Source: Allorhizobium sonneratiae (GTDB lineage Bacteria; Pseudomonadota; Alphaproteobacteria; Rhizobiales; Rhizobiaceae). Taken from it: a DNA stretch of 64,000 nucleotides. The DNA is taken from the NCBI RefSeq assembly GCF_023700755.1, contig NZ_JAMKOJ010000003.1, forward strand, positions 1-64,000. Reading direction: 5' to 3'. The stretch's first letter is position 1, and the number at the start of each line of letters is the position of its first letter. The translations under genes were made by a program, and so were the position numbers. Positions 63,675 to 64,000 of this stretch are shown here, piece after piece. The notes beneath the pieces are model-generated. The model saw only the letters and a program-made list of their open reading frames with translations. It was not told the origin of the DNA and did not search any database.

Positions 63675-64000
63675 TTAAAGATCGCTGCCGCCGCGCGCCC
63701 AGTCCATGTAAAGATCAAGCGCCTTCTTCGCCATTGGCCCCGGCTGATAGGTGCGGTCGTCGAGCCGTGACACCGGCGCCACCTTGGAATAATTGCCGGT
63801 GGTGAACACTTCGTCGGCGTCAAGAAAATCCTTGACCGTCAGCGTTGTCTCGCGGACCTCGAAACCGGACTGGCGCAAAAGGCCGATGATACGCGCCCGG
63901 GTGATGCCCGCCAGAAAGGTGCGGTTGGCGGCGGGGGTGAAGACCACACCATCCTTGACCATGAAGATGTTGGAGGAGGCGGTTTCGGCAACATTGCCAT
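63675..64000 (-). CDS. Class IV aminotransferase (branched-chain / D-amino-acid type), C-terminal part
   Basis: The minus-strand frame runs off the right edge; about 108 C-terminal residues are visible. NVAETASSNIFMVKDGVVFT, FLAGITRARIIGLL and DEVFTTGNYSKVAPVSRLDD are the cofactor-contacting segments of fold-type IV PLP enzymes such as IlvE and D-alanine aminotransferase. The GNYSKVAPV motif and rhizobial context favour a branched-chain-type enzyme. The PLP lysine lies outside the window. Confidence 0.85.
   Translation of the reverse strand, partial: GNVAETASSNIFMVKDGVVFTPAANRTFLAGITRARIIGLLRQSGFEVRETTLTVKDFLDADEVFTTGNYSKVAPVSRLDDRTYQPGPMAKKALDLYMDWARGGSDL

Overview
The window looks like chromosome of an alphaproteobacterium of the Rhizobiaceae (Agrobacterium / Rhizobium / Allorhizobium type). 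The support is a betICBA choline-O-sulfate operon in rhizobial order, a short rhizobial-type flagellin, a plant-type APS reductase with cysD and cysN, a Rhizobium etli-type zinc asparaginase, a CsgH-type curli chaperone, and five copies of a two-palindrome intergenic repeat resembling RIME elements. No species assignment is possible from sequence reading alone. There is one tRNA gene (Gln, TTG) and no rRNA, CRISPR array, complete insertion sequence or prophage.

Layout. 1-442: 5' end of a repeat-built protein running off the left edge, followed by about 1.2 kb of gene-poor AT-rich DNA. 1.6-10.7 kb: a cell-surface glycan region (GT25 and DUF707 proteins, an MsbA-like ABC exporter, a sulfotransferase-like protein, a double GT2 glycosyltransferase and UDP-galactopyranose mutase), with an AT-rich insert at about 6.2-9.5 kb. 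10.8-15.7 kb: orphan flagellin, tRNA-Gln, a DJ-1/PfpI protein, a cupin, an MBL-fold hydrolase and a LacI-type regulator. 15.8-19.1 kb: cysHDN sulfate assimilation. 19.3-24.5 kb: a chemoreceptor, a CLC antiporter and an unknown secreted protein. 24.7-30.1 kb: betICBA with a likely BetI operator. 30.3-33.5 kb: an EAL-CBS-GGDEF protein, a quinone oxidoreductase, and a 24-codon reading frame with an exceptionally long Shine-Dalgarno match and its own terminator.

33.8-41.3 kb holds the most unusual locus: three back-to-back genes carrying four O-GlcNAc-transferase-like (GT41/SPINDLY) catalytic domains, the last gene being a two-domain fusion. It is followed by a class-3 asparaginase with a Ni/Co permease, a small curli-like cluster (two curlin-repeat proteins around CsgH), a GST-GNAT-GNAT operon, RNase T2, gamma-glutamyltransferase and two L,D-transpeptidases. 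51.9-57.6 kb has a nitroreductase, a divergent MarR / DHA2 drug-exporter pair and two cytochromes c. At 57578-57847 there is a 270-bp element that folds on paper into a nearly perfect three-way junction and looks like a miniature transposable element or structured RNA. The right end has a GAF/EAL protein, a divergent azoreductase / HxlR pair, iron superoxide dismutase, a YkgJ-type cysteine-cluster protein and the 3' part of a class IV aminotransferase.

How the parts may work together: much of the window concerns the envelope and stress responses (surface glycans, curli, cell-wall cross-linking, osmoprotectant synthesis, redox defence). The GT41 array and orphan flagellin are about 22 kb apart; a functional link between them is only a hypothesis.
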